Assembly (NCBI RefSeq): GCF_022682495.2 | Contig: NC_071397.1 | Coordinates: forward strand, 14,475,082-14,539,081 | Direction: 5' to 3' | Origin: Desmodus rotundus | Taxonomy: Eukaryota; Chordata; Mammalia; Chiroptera; Phyllostomidae | Length of the DNA stretch: 64,000 nt | Shown here: one piece after another, positions 47,296 through 57,475 of the stretch | Layout of the letters: every line of letters begins with the position of its first letter | Position numbering within the stretch: the first letter of the stretch is position 1 | Notes under the pieces: model-generated | What the model saw: only the letters and a program-made list of their open reading frames with translations | What the model was told of the DNA's origin: nothing | Database searches by the model: none | Made by a program: the position numbers and the translations under genes

Positions 47296-48379
47296 TTGAT
47301 TTTACTTTAAGAAAAACATACCATATGGAATTTTGTATATGCATGGTGTGTACATGTGTATAGTTTATACTTTTAAGAAATACATGGTGGAGTCTAACCT
47401 TTCATTAAAAAATCAATATACACCACAGATCAGAAATAACTAAGGAATTAAGCATAGAGCTGATTACTGTGGTTGCTCCCTATGATCCAACAGGCTGGAG
47501 CTTAAGTGAATAAAACATAAATTGAATGAAATATCATAGGACTTGACAATGATATTTTGTAGCTCATATTTTTCCCTTGGCTTTTCATGTTCTAATGTCT
47601 TCCCTATACCTATGCTAATTTTTTTTTTTTTTTTGCAGAGAATACTCCTGGATTCTGCTGGCTATAGAAATGCCTCCCTTCCCACCAAGATAAAAGGAAT
47701 CTTTAAGCAAGGTCTTTTTGTTTTCTCCCTAGGGTAAATCTGACACAAGCAGTAAAATATTTTCCCTGGATACATGAATAGGCAAAAGAAGAAAAGGTAA
47801 AAAAAAGAGACAATGTTTCTTAAGGGCATATACTAGATAGGCTAAGAACACAGAAAATCCTTCTACTTAGTAGCATGAAAAATAGGATGAGCAGGGGGTT
47901 TGGAGTAACTGGGCCTGATTCCAAATTCCAGTAATTCCTGGCCCTCTGAATAGTAGTTCTCATATCCGTAATGGTAAGTTAAGTGATACCATCTCACGTG
48001 GCTTTTAAATAATTAATTAAAAATAACTATTAAATAATGAGCAAAATGTTTAGTATAAGTAAAGATTAAACATAGCTAAGTTTTTCTGCCTTATAAACTT
48101 TTCTCCCAAACCACATTTTTTAGTGTCTACAATCATGTAGTATGTAAACACATCTGTATATGCTTAGGTATAACTTTTAAATACATGGAAATTAATTTAG
48201 TTATATGTTTTACTTTTAAGTAGGTATTCACTTTCTTTCATTTTGATAAGTATTTTGAAGGCAAGAACATAGCTAATAATTCCTGTATAACTTCATATAA
48301 TATACATCCTGTTTCTATGAATGTATTTGAATATTTTCATTCAATATTTTACTTAATCTGCACAAAAGCTAATGGGGTG
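47296..48379. other. AT-rich intergenic DNA, nothing recognised
   Basis: A T-run of about 17 bases occurs at 47619-47635. No gene or other feature was seen. Confidence 0.4.
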
Positions 48380-48510
48380 TGAACTTTTATTATCTCACTG
48401 TTACAGATGAGAAGGCTAAAGCTTAGAGAAATAACTTGGCCAAGGCGCCTTGTGGCGGAAGAGGGATTTAAGGAATTGGAACCTGGATGTGTCTGTGTCC
48501 AGAATCTGTA
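48380..48510 (-). mobile_element. MIR SINE fragment
   Basis: Complement of MIR: TTATTATCTCACTGTTACAG, ATGAGAAGGCTAAAGCTTAG and AACTTGGCCAAGGCGCCTTG are in order, followed by a GGATTTAAGGAATTGGAACC block. Confidence 0.7.
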
Positions 48511-48679
48511 TTTCTACTATGTCGTACTGCCTCACCCATAGAATAGGGCAGGAATGTTACTGTAGTTGTTTTTGTGCTTATTTTTGTAGTACTTTCAGGA
48601 GTTATACTATCTGCTTTTCGTGTACACATCCACATATCGCCACCACCAAATTATTTTTATCTGCACTTTTAAGTAGCTT

Positions 48680-49000
48680 ACAAAGCTTTTCATTCCCCAC
48701 CACCCCAGCCCTTATTACCCTGGTTCAGGCTGCTTTTGTCACGGTTCGAATTGTTCCAGCCTCCCAAAGGGTCACCCAGTCTTCATTCTCCATCCACTCT
48801 GTAGCAGAGCCATAGTCTAAAACCCAGTCTGGTCCTGTAACAGTTGGTCATTCCACATTGCTCCAACTCCTTAACTCCCCTTCAAATGGAAACTCTATGA
48901 AAGTAGCCACCCTTTCAGCTTGCAAGGGTGGGCTTTGTATATCTTAGTTATTCACTGAGTCTTTGGTCATTGTGTCGAATGAAGCTGGTTTTCAAGTTTC
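48680..49000 (+). mobile_element. L2 LINE 3' fragment
   Basis: CCTGGTTCAGGCTGCTTTTG, CCTCCCAAAGGGTCACCCAG and CATTGCTCCAACTCCTTAAC, with a following GGAAACTCTATGAAAGTAGC stretch, resemble the L2 3' region. The ORF at 48450-48815 is incidental. Confidence 0.55.
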
Positions 49001-51072
49001 TTTATATTCCTGCACTAGCTCATTCCTTCAGCCTTATCTTCTGCTACCCTGCCCTTGAATTTACACTCTAGCTATAATGAACTTTGTTTAGACCCTGAAA
49101 ATCATCAAAAAAGAGAAGCTGTTATCAGAAGCACACAAAACCGAAAGCGAGAAAGGTGAACTCCAAAATCCAGACAATTTGAAAATGACGGGAGAGCTGA
49201 GCCTGGTGACAGACGAAGAGGCTCTTGGGAATAAAAAGAAAATGGGCAAAGGACCGAAAGCACACAGCAGGGCAGACCCATGTCGTAGCCACAAGGTCTG
49301 AGCCGCTGGGTTGAAGGTAGTTGGTTGGATTTTATCCTTGGTGACATTTATACTTCTCTCACATTTCTTAGTTTCTTTTGTGCCTCTCTTACATTGGGAG
49401 AGCCATTCCGGAATGAGTTAAGTGGCTACTATGCTGTTACGTGGTTAGCACGTGCCAAGCATCCTGCTAGCACTGAGGGCAAGACCAGAGGCTGGTACAC
49501 ATCGCCCTCATGAAGACGGCAGTCTGTGCAGGAGGAAGACACAGAATATTTCAACGCAATAGAATGAAGATGGCACTAAGCTTTACAGCTTCTCAGCAAA
49601 GGAGGAGCACTTTGCCAAAGACGAGGGCTCACAGGGTTTTCATCTGGTGAAATCAAGACAAACGAAGAGCAGCCTTGAGAATTCCCCAAGCAGACGAACC
49701 AGTTTAGTCATTCAGACAAAACTTAGCTTATTTTGCAAGACTAATGATGGGATTCAGGACAGGCCTTCCCCACATATGCCATCATGTATTGAATAGTCGA
49801 TAGATATAATTTTGAATTAAAGTTACTTAAGAAAACAGCTGGGGCAGAAGCTGTTTTGGAGAACGTTCTCGCCTTCCTGTAGTCTCCCTGAAAGCAGGAG
49901 ATAAAGTTATCGTGTGAAAGGTACCTTCCTTGTACCAAGAGAGAAGAGGCATCCTATTGCCAGAGATAGGAAATCCTAAAGTTTTGTCTCTTCTTCAATA
50001 ATTTGCTACCCCAAGCCAGAATCCTTTTGACAATTTTTCACAAAGAATTGTTTCTCTGTTCAAAAGGTGTGAAAGCTGCCTGCTTTAGTCACCTTTCAAA
50101 GCCTCATTCTAAGTTTTGGTTTGACTGCTACCGGTTTGCAGCTACCTTTTCGGTGTGGGCACAATAAATGTTTACTAATTGCCACAGTAGTGATTCACTG
50201 GTTTTACTTTTGCTGTATATGAATCTCTGATGCATGGCAGGTTCTCTAAGTGTCTTGATTTTGCCTCCGTCCACCAGATAAGTAAATCTCTGGGTGTGTA
50301 ATGTGCATGCTTCCTGGAGGTGTGTTGTTTTCATGTATAACATTAAATGGTCTATGAAACATTTTTACTTTTCCATTTGGATATCAACTTATTTTGTTTA
50401 CATTGTTTTACCTGGCTGAAAAGCTGAAAATTTCCCAGAAGGTCACAGTGTAATTCCTCATTGTGACAGGCTGAAGAGCAAATTTTTGAATGTCAAACCT
50501 ACTTTTAAATAGTCTGAGCTTGTCTGTTGTCTAGTGTCATTTCACCTGTGTTTCTTCTAAAGAAATATGTTTTCCCAGCATGAAAACTCAGTTTGAAATT
50601 AAGTCATATGCAGGTTCTGCTGCACCAGCAGTCGGGTTCTTCCATGTCTTCCCTCTCAAAATCTAGACCATTGTGAGGGGAAGAAGGCATCGTAAGGGGG
50701 GATCCAATCATATAAGTAAAACAACTGAGTCTTCCCTATTGTGATTCCTGACTGACTGTAAGTCCACCCGCACCTTTTCAGCACTGTGCAGTACTGAGTA
50801 TGCAGAATGGAAGTTACTCGGAAATCACAGTTGCAGTGTCCGGGCGCAGTGATGTGCTGAAGAGGGGTACAGGGGAGAGGGCGGATGGGTGGAAGTGCCC
50901 CACCTCAGGTTTAGGCAGTAATAGCATTGGCTGTAGACAATTTAAAGAAACAATAAAACTGACTAAAATCTGGTTTACTTTTTAGTATCACCACGTATCG
51001 TCATTCAAAATGATGGCAGTGGTAAAATCCTCCTCCCTGCGGGTTCGATCATGCTCTCTGTGCGGCTTTCTC
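49001..51072. other. Intergenic DNA, nothing recognised
   Basis: Short ORFs on both strands (for example 49088-49347 and 50128-50343) have no recognised motif. No repeat was confidently identified. Confidence 0.4.
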
Positions 51073-51124
51073 CATATATATATGTATATATGCGTATATA
51101 TGTATATGTATATATGTGTGTATA

Positions 51125-51158
<34 letters not shown>

Positions 51159-51175
51159 GAGAGAGAGAAATTTGA
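51073..51175 (+). repeat. Compound (TA/TG)n-(GA)n microsatellite
   Basis: Alternating TATATA, TATGTATA and TGTGTG units end in GAGAGAGAGA. It creates the low-complexity ORFs covering it on both strands, which are not genes. Confidence 0.9.
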
Positions 51176-51909
51176 AGAAGACCTTAAAAGGAACATTTCA
51201 GAAAATGAACTGCTATTGGGAGGAAGGGAAGAAGGAAAAGAGAGAGGGAAGGGGAACAATGGAGGCAATCCTTCCATCTTTTGTAGGGCAGACTGATTGA
51301 CCTGTATTACACTTGGATTTAAGAAGAAACAAAATTAAACTAAAAGGTGATTTTTTGAAGAGCGTGGTCCACTTCTTCCCACATTAGAAAATGTTGATGT
51401 AAATGACTGGAAAGCCAGTGTGTGGAGAGCAGCACGCCATCCCTGTGCACTGATTCAATAAGACTCTGTCTTCACTGTCCTGTTCTTTGGCAAGCAGTAA
51501 GTTATCTTCAGTCCAGCTATTCCCTTGTGGCCTCAATATTCTGAGTATTTTTCCAGCCTCTCTTTTTTTTCCAGACCAGTACCAAAGCTTGCATCTCCTG
51601 ATGTGCCGGGCTACTTCCAAAGCTCAATGACTCTGAGTATGAATAGTAACCAGCAAAGGGAAGCTGAGACTTGGGTAGGGAATTAGAGGTAGTTCTTGGT
51701 AAGATGTAGCAAACCAAGCAAATGAACCCCATGAACCCAAGTTCCAGAAAATCATGGAATCATAGCTGGAGGGCAAATTAGTGATCACCTCCTTCAGTTC
51801 TATTGCTTTGTATTAGTTTGTGAATATAAATCCAAGGCAAGGGGATACAGTGGTTTAGCAGGAAGAGAAATTAACAGAACAGTTACACAGAAACTTAATT
51901 GCCTGAAAT
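51176..51909. other. Intergenic DNA, nothing recognised
   Basis: No gene or clear repeat. Confidence 0.4.
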
Positions 51910-51924
51910 CTTCTCCAGAACTCT

Positions 51925-51975
51925 TTTTAAAATATCCTCACCAAGGACATGCTTATTGATTTTAGAGAGGGGGGG

Positions 51976-52016
<41 letters not shown>

Positions 52017-52151
52017 AGAGGGAGAAACATTAATGTGAAAGAGAGACATCAATCAGTTGCCTGTCATTCATGCCCCAGCTGAGGATTGAACCTGCAACCC
52101 AGGCTTGTGAACTGATTGGGAATCAAACCTGTGACTTTTCGGTTTATAGCT
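51925..52151 (-). mobile_element. Ves-type SINE, minus strand
   Basis: It begins with ATATCCTCACCAAGGACATG, the complement of the 3' hairpin, followed by a (GA)n body and CATGCCCCAGCTGAGGATTG. CCTGTGACTTTTCGGTTTAT lies at the right. Direct repeats CTTCTCCAGAACTCT (51910-51924) and CTTCTCTAGAACTTT (52152-52166) match at 13 of 15 bases and define the insertion. Its divergence suggests an older copy than the one at 7.3 kb. Confidence 0.85.
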
Positions 52152-53180
52152 CTTCTCTAGAACTTTAACCCCCTTCCACTATAGGAAAATACTCGTTCTG
52201 GCAAAAATTCAGGACTGGTGATTTATTTATAAATGGTAAAAATTTGTAAATGTCTGTACCATTTCATCCCTTTTTTGAATATATACTGTGGGTATTTTAC
52301 TATTAGGATAGGAATGGTACTTATTTTAAGTTCTAAACATATAGGGTACAAGAACATGTTAATGAGACTGAATCTATAAGCCAAATTTGATGCATGCCTT
52401 ACATATGATGAGGTTTAAGTTATCAATGAATGCAAAGTGTATCTAAACTTTTCATAATTTTTACTAAATCAAGATGATTGCATAAACTCCTCAGGTCAGT
52501 CATATCACCCGATACAGATATGGGAATAAGAGATAGTGGATTTTCCAGAAGAATAATACTTATATATTTGTATCCTATTGAAATGAAGGTAATTATTTAT
52601 AATACCAAACATCACTGGACTTCCTTTTTGAACCATTATAAAGCTTTTAACATAAATGAATTACAAATTAAAAAATCAATTCCTTTGTCCTATTTTTCAT
52701 TCAGAAAGCATGGTCTGCAGAAACTAATTTGCTTTGTACAGAAACACTCAGCACCAAGGTTCGTGTCAGCTGTCCAACATCCAAACATTCCCGCCATCAC
52801 ACTGAGTCTCTTCCTGAAGAAATTTTTGTTCAAAACAAAACACACTAACAAAATAACACCCCCCCATGACACTGTGCTCAGAGAGGTGGCTGGTCCCGTT
52901 CTTACCCCCTCTGTGAGCCCAGATTTGTCTAAGCCAATCATGGTGTCACCATTCCTCTCACCAGTGATTGACCTACACATGGGCTCGGTAGACACTTAAG
53001 AGCAAGTTTGCAGGGGGCTTCTGGGAAAGGCTTCTCCACTCTTAGAGGAGATGCACAGAAAAAGGTAGCTTCTTTTTTCCTCAGGGTCTGGTTTTGCCAG
53101 GGTGTGTTGCCCACACAAGTAGAATGCTTCTGGTCCCAGGATGGGCGAAGCAGAATGGATATGAAGACATGGGTTCTTTA
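52152..53180. other. Intergenic DNA with a long non-coding ORF
   Basis: The 173-codon ORF at 52478-52999 has no domain, an antisense ORF of 101 codons across its end, and an AT-rich, non-coding-like composition. I do not call it a gene. A C-run (ACACCCCCCCATG) occurs at 52855-52867. Confidence 0.4.
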
Positions 53181-53380
53181 CTTTCTTTTTTCCCCCCTTA
53201 CCTGATTATATTTGTCATTGCTTTTGAGAGAGAGAGAGAGAAGCATTGATGCCAGATAGAAGCATCTATTGGTTACCTCCCACACATGGCGCGACCAGGA
53301 ATTGTGCGTGCCCGACTAGGAATGAAACCCGCAACCTTTCGGTTATAGGACAATGCTCTAACAAACACCGGCCAGGCAGG
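53181..53380 (-). mobile_element. Ves-type SINE, minus strand
   Basis: AGAGAGAGAGAGAGAAGCAT body, the ATGGCGCGACCAGGAATTGT block, GAAACCCGCAACCTTTCGGT (complement of the box B side) and AACAAACACCGGCCAGGCAG at the 5' end of the SINE. A weak flanking match (TGGGTTCTTTA and TGGATTCTTAA) may be the target duplication. Confidence 0.85.
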
Positions 53381-54239
53381 ACCTGGATTCTTAATGACAC
53401 TATTGGACCTCTAAATCAACCAGCTCTGTAATTGTTGTTCTTCTGCACATCTTGATATGTAAGATAAGAAATGCCCTTATTACTTAAATCACTTGCAGCT
53501 GGCATACAGAATGTTAAAGATCAAAATTGCATCGAAAACTTTCTCAGATGTGCCCTTTCTGAATCCAATAAGCCTGACCCAGAGGTGTGAATGATCCATC
53601 AACATCCTTAAAGCTATCACAAAATGAGCTCAAAAAGCATTTTCTTAAAGCCCCACAGTCAACATTGCATTAATGGCAGTGGCTGAACAATGAGTGCTAC
53701 GTGAAATGACAAAAGGGCATCTGATGTTCACTTTGAACATGTAATAGGGACTTTGGGTAAGCAAGGCAAGAGAACCCAGGAAGAGTGTGAGAGATTTTGC
53801 CACCTGGTCATTTAATTCATCCTCTCTTCTCTCTAGGCACATGGCTAAGTGGCATTATTCAGCCTCTCTTATGACTAAGTTCTAATCAGAGGGTGGAAGG
53901 GGAACCATGCCACTTTCCAGGCTGAAGCACAAAAGCCTCCCAGGCATAATCCTCCAGGATCTTTCCTCCTTTCAGCTGGCTAACCTAGCTAGGAAATAAC
54001 TTCAGGCATGACCTTGGAAGTCACGAGTTTAATGTGGATAAATGACTTGTGGAACTGAAGCCTCTGTGCTTACCTTTTTTTGCTGAGCAGGAATATCCTT
54101 AATGGACTATTAACGTTTATTAACCTATTATTGTTCTATACTGCCAAGATTTAGAGGTTTATTTGTTGCAATTGCTAGCATTACAGCATTAGATAATACA
54201 GTAGAGTTACAAAGTTCTAGTGAATAGTGATATGAATGA
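53381..54239. other. Intergenic DNA, nothing recognised
   Basis: No gene or clear repeat. Confidence 0.4.
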
Positions 54240-54405
54240 ATTAGCATGTGGGCTAATAAAATCCAAGTTTATAAATAAAGAAACTGTAGATCAGAGACTT
54301 GAGTGTCTTGCCCCAAACACCCAGGAAGCAACTGTTAGAGCTGTCCGAGAACTCAGCTGCTCTGTGTCCGAGCTCCTGTCTTTCCAGCGTCCTATCCTGC
54401 AAAAG
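54240..54405 (-). mobile_element. MIR SINE fragment
   Basis: TTTATAAATAAAGAAACTGT, GATCAGAGACTTGAGTGTCT and TGCCCCAAACACCCAGGAAG match the complement of MIR in order. The overlapping ORFs on both strands are incidental. Confidence 0.6.
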
Positions 54406-55173
54406 GACAAGCAAATAGATTCCCACTTGGTTCCAAGTGTTGAAAAATGACATTGACCAATATACACGAGAAAAGACAAATCCTGTATGAACTAAACACT
54501 ACAGATTTTTGTGTTGTTACTGATTGGTCGCTAAATGCACTGCTTTCATCTTTCTGTTAAGCTTTGTTCAAAATCGATCATGTGATTGATATCCACTGAT
54601 GTTTTAGTGCAAATTAACTCCTTGGAGTTTGATTTAAAATATTGTTAACATTTTTCTTCTTTTAAGCCTATAATTTATCTTTCTAATGAGTGCATAATAC
54701 TATTTAGCATCATCCATATACAGTATCAAAATTAAAAATCCATTTTTTAATCTTTTTCCTTTAAACAATTTTTCTAATAAAAATTAGCATTTTTTTCATT
54801 GTAGAATAATGATTTAAAAATCACCCACTGAGCCCATTTTTTTTTTACCTTTGGAGTGGGGGGGTCAAAGATAAGTAAGGGGAGGAGACTATAATGATCC
54901 ATGTTGCAATAGATTAGACTTGGAGACATAAGTATAAACTCATATTTAGCTTAATATAAATACAGGGAGTTATATAAAGAACAATTTATAGATATACATG
55001 TACAAAGATTAGTATAACCTATATCCTTGCTTTCAGCTGAGAACAGCAATAACTCCACAACAGCAAGCAGCACGTAAAACGTACATGTCTTTGTTTTTAA
55101 TACCATTTTCTAGTAAAAACAAACCAGGGTTCCTCAGAGAAATGACTGATTCTAGGATTGGGGCAAGAAAGAT
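54406..55173. other. AT-rich intergenic DNA, nothing recognised
   Basis: No gene or familiar repeat. Confidence 0.4.
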
Positions 55174-55196
55174 ACAAGAAGAACCTGGAATATCTT

Positions 55197-55284
55197 TTTC
55201 TTTAAATTTATTATGCACGAATTATTTATTTATTTAGATAAGTTAAATCATTCATTCATTCATTCATTCAATGGATATTTACTT
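55197..55284 (-). other. Candidate L1 3'-transduced segment
   Basis: Read on the minus strand, this follows the L1 3' end: GTAAATATCCATTGAATGAA, three more GAATG units, TTTAACTTATC, several AATAAA words and a terminal AATAAATTTAAAGAAAA tract that abuts the target duplication. It lies inside the duplicated target sites but is not L1, so it was probably copied from DNA downstream of a source L1 whose own poly(A) signal was bypassed. Confidence 0.65.
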
Positions 55285-55487
55285 TTTTAAAATTAATTAA
55301 TTTATTTTTATTCAGTTACGATTGTCTGCATTTTCTGTCCTTCCCTCCACCCCGCTCCAGCAAGTCCCACCTCCCTCCCCCACCTCCACCCTCCCCCTTG
55401 ATCCCATCCTTGTGTCCCCCATAGTAGCTCCTATAGACCCCTCTCCCCACTATCCCCTCCCCAATCCCCTGTGGCTATTGCACCCCA

Positions 55488-55730
55488 ATGTTCATAGCAG
55501 CACAATTTACAATAGCCAAGTACTGGAAGCAACTTAAGTGCCCATCAGCAAATGAGTGGATCAAAAAATTATGGTACATTTATACAATGGAATTCTACAC
55601 AGCAGAGAGAAAGAAGGAGCTTATACCCTTTGCAATGGCATGGATGGAACTGGAGAGCATTATGCTAAGTGAAATAAGCCAGGCTGTGAGGGACAAATAC
55701 CATATGATCTCACCTTTAATTGGAACATAA
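55488..55730 (+). pseudogene. L1 ORF2 C-terminus in the inverted arm
   Basis: An 80-codon open frame reading FIAAQFTIAKYWKQLKCPSA, NEWIKKLWYIYTMEFYTAER and MLSEISQAVRDKYHMISPL, the L1 ORF2 tail. Its stop is followed by L1 3' UTR. The uninterrupted frame implies a fairly recent insertion. The minus-strand ORF at 55595-55822 is a shadow. Confidence 0.85.
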
Positions 55731-55810
55731 TCAACAAAAGAAAAAAGCAAATAAAATATAACCAGAGACATTGAAATTAAAAACATAGTAACAAGAATCT
55801 GGAATATCTT

Positions 55811-56369
55811 ATAGCACCACAAAATAAGGAATTGTTTTTTTGAATCTTTATGAGTGCTTTATTCAGATGGTCAACAATCTGAGAAGGTGGTGCGTTTGTA
55901 CTGTAACAGACCGTCTTAAATACCATTTTAAAATGGCCCTTTTTATAAGGAGAGCAAAGTGTAGGTAAGGGTTTGGAAATCAGGAGAAAGTTAATTGGAT
56001 TAAAAAACTGCAGAATCCTTACCCTGGGCAGTGGTCTTTAGCTGTGTCCTGGGTGGCGGTCATCTCATTCTGGAGTACAATGGCTCAGATACCATCTTGA
56101 ATTGCTTGCAGTCCTCCTGAGGCACAAAGGTGGAACTGCTTATGGTCTCCTGGTGTCAAAGTGGGTCATACCTTCAGTTCTTGGAACAACAGCTTTTACA
56201 TGCATTGATTACTAAGCTTATTAGCTATTAGACAACTTGAGAGTTATGTTCAGAAAAGGAAATTATTCTGATGATGAGTAATGGTGACCAGACATTCTCT
56301 CCTTACAATGATCTATTAAAGTCACCTCCCTAGGAATCTTGGGCAAGACGAACAGTGAGGGGTGGGTAC
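55811..56369. other. Intergenic DNA next to an ERV fragment, no LTR recognised
   Basis: If the ERV to the right ever had an upstream gag or LTR, it is not recognisable here. No gene was supported. Confidence 0.4.
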
Positions 56370-57475
56370 AAAACTGAACCTTTTGATTGATACTAGAATG
56401 ACATATTCCATGGTCAATAGACCTCTAACTCAATAGACCTCTAACTCAATAGTCCTCAAAACAGGCTATAACTTTAACTGGAATTTCTGGAAGCCCTGAA
56501 AGCCAATATTTCTTGAAACCATTGGAATGCCCGTGGGGGATATAGTCTTAACTCATAGTTTCTTACATATTCCTGAGTGTCCTATACCTCTTCTGGGAAG
56601 GGACTTGGTGTGAAAATTCCATGTCCAGATCACTTTCTCTCCAGAGGAACAACAGCGTCACCTACAGGTCCCTCTGGAGCATGCAAGGCAGTTCCTCATG
56701 ATTTTGTGTGGGGAGCAGGAAGAAACACGCCCTTGGCCAGAAGAAATCGAGAACCAGGTAAACCCCATTGTGTGAATCGCTGGAAGGCCAGTGAGAGTTA
56801 AGCGAACCTCCCCTGTTAAATTTGACCTCAAACCAGAGGCAGGCATCCCAATAAGAGGCAGCATCCCTTGCGGAAGGAGGCCCTAGAAGGAATATGCTCA
56901 ATAATTCAGAAGTTTCAGGAATATGCACTTATTCGGACCTGCCACTCTCCATAAAATACCCCCACATTGCCTATTAAAAATCCTCACTCAAATGAATATT
57001 GGCTTGTGCAAGATTTAAGGGTCATAAATGACAATGCACAGGACATTCAGCCCCCTGTCCCGAACCTTATACTTTGGTGAATAGTATACCTGGGGACAGC
57101 TTCTGGTATTCAGTACTGGAATTAAAAGATGCCTTCTTCTGCATTCTGGTTGGTCAAAACCCTCAACCGTTGTTTGCTTTTGAATGGCAGGAGCCAGAAT
57201 CTCGGGTCAAGACTCAGCACAGCTGGATAGTCTTGCCACAAGGGTTCAAGAACTCCTCCACCATTTTGGGGGAGACCATGAGCCGGGACTTAAAGGACCT
57301 AAAACTGGACAGAGGAACTCTGTTTCAATATGTAGATGACCTCTTAATTACTGGGACATCATTTCAGCAATGTTTAAATAATACCATACCTACCTTGAAC
57401 CATCTGGCATCTTGTGGCTATAAAGTATCAGCACAGAAGGCCCAGATTTGCCAACAAGGAATATATTTTTAAAGT
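56370..57475 (+). pseudogene. Endogenous retrovirus pro-pol fragment (class I, gammaretrovirus-like)
   Basis: The protease region is readable around 56380-56600, but the catalytic D-T-G reads D-T-R (56389-56397). A GRDL motif near 56600 marks the protease end. The reverse transcriptase follows, with stops and frame changes before its last open part (57074-57472). That part includes LPQGFKNS and the YVDD catalytic box at 57329-57340. Gag, RNase H, integrase, env and both LTRs were not found. The fragment is old, interrupted many times and cannot encode a functional enzyme. A 16-bp tandem duplication occurs at 56415-56446. Confidence 0.85.

Larger units (their letters stand above)
55174..55810 (-). 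mobile_element. L1 with 5' inversion and 3' transduction (includes duplications)
   Basis: Overall minus orientation. The left arm (about 55285-55465) is minus-strand 3' UTR. The right arm (55466-55790) is plus-strand ORF2 end plus early 3' UTR, stopping at CCAGAGACATTGAAATTAAA. By comparison with the 37.2-kb copy, that is exactly where the left arm's 3' UTR begins. The two arms are adjacent parts of one transcript, one inverted by twin priming. Between the L1 3' end and the left duplication lies about 90 bp of non-L1 DNA with a (TCAT)n run. CTGGAATATCTT occurs at 55185-55196 and 55799-55810. Confidence 0.85.

Noticed and set aside
51005..51296. ORFs with IYIYIHTHTH or VYMCVYVCVC runs
   Set aside because: Direct translation of the TA/TG microsatellite.
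52478..52999. A 173-codon ORF on the plus strand
   Set aside because: No recognisable domain, an overlapping 101-codon antisense ORF, and no promoter or splice context. Length alone is expected by chance somewhere in 64 kb.
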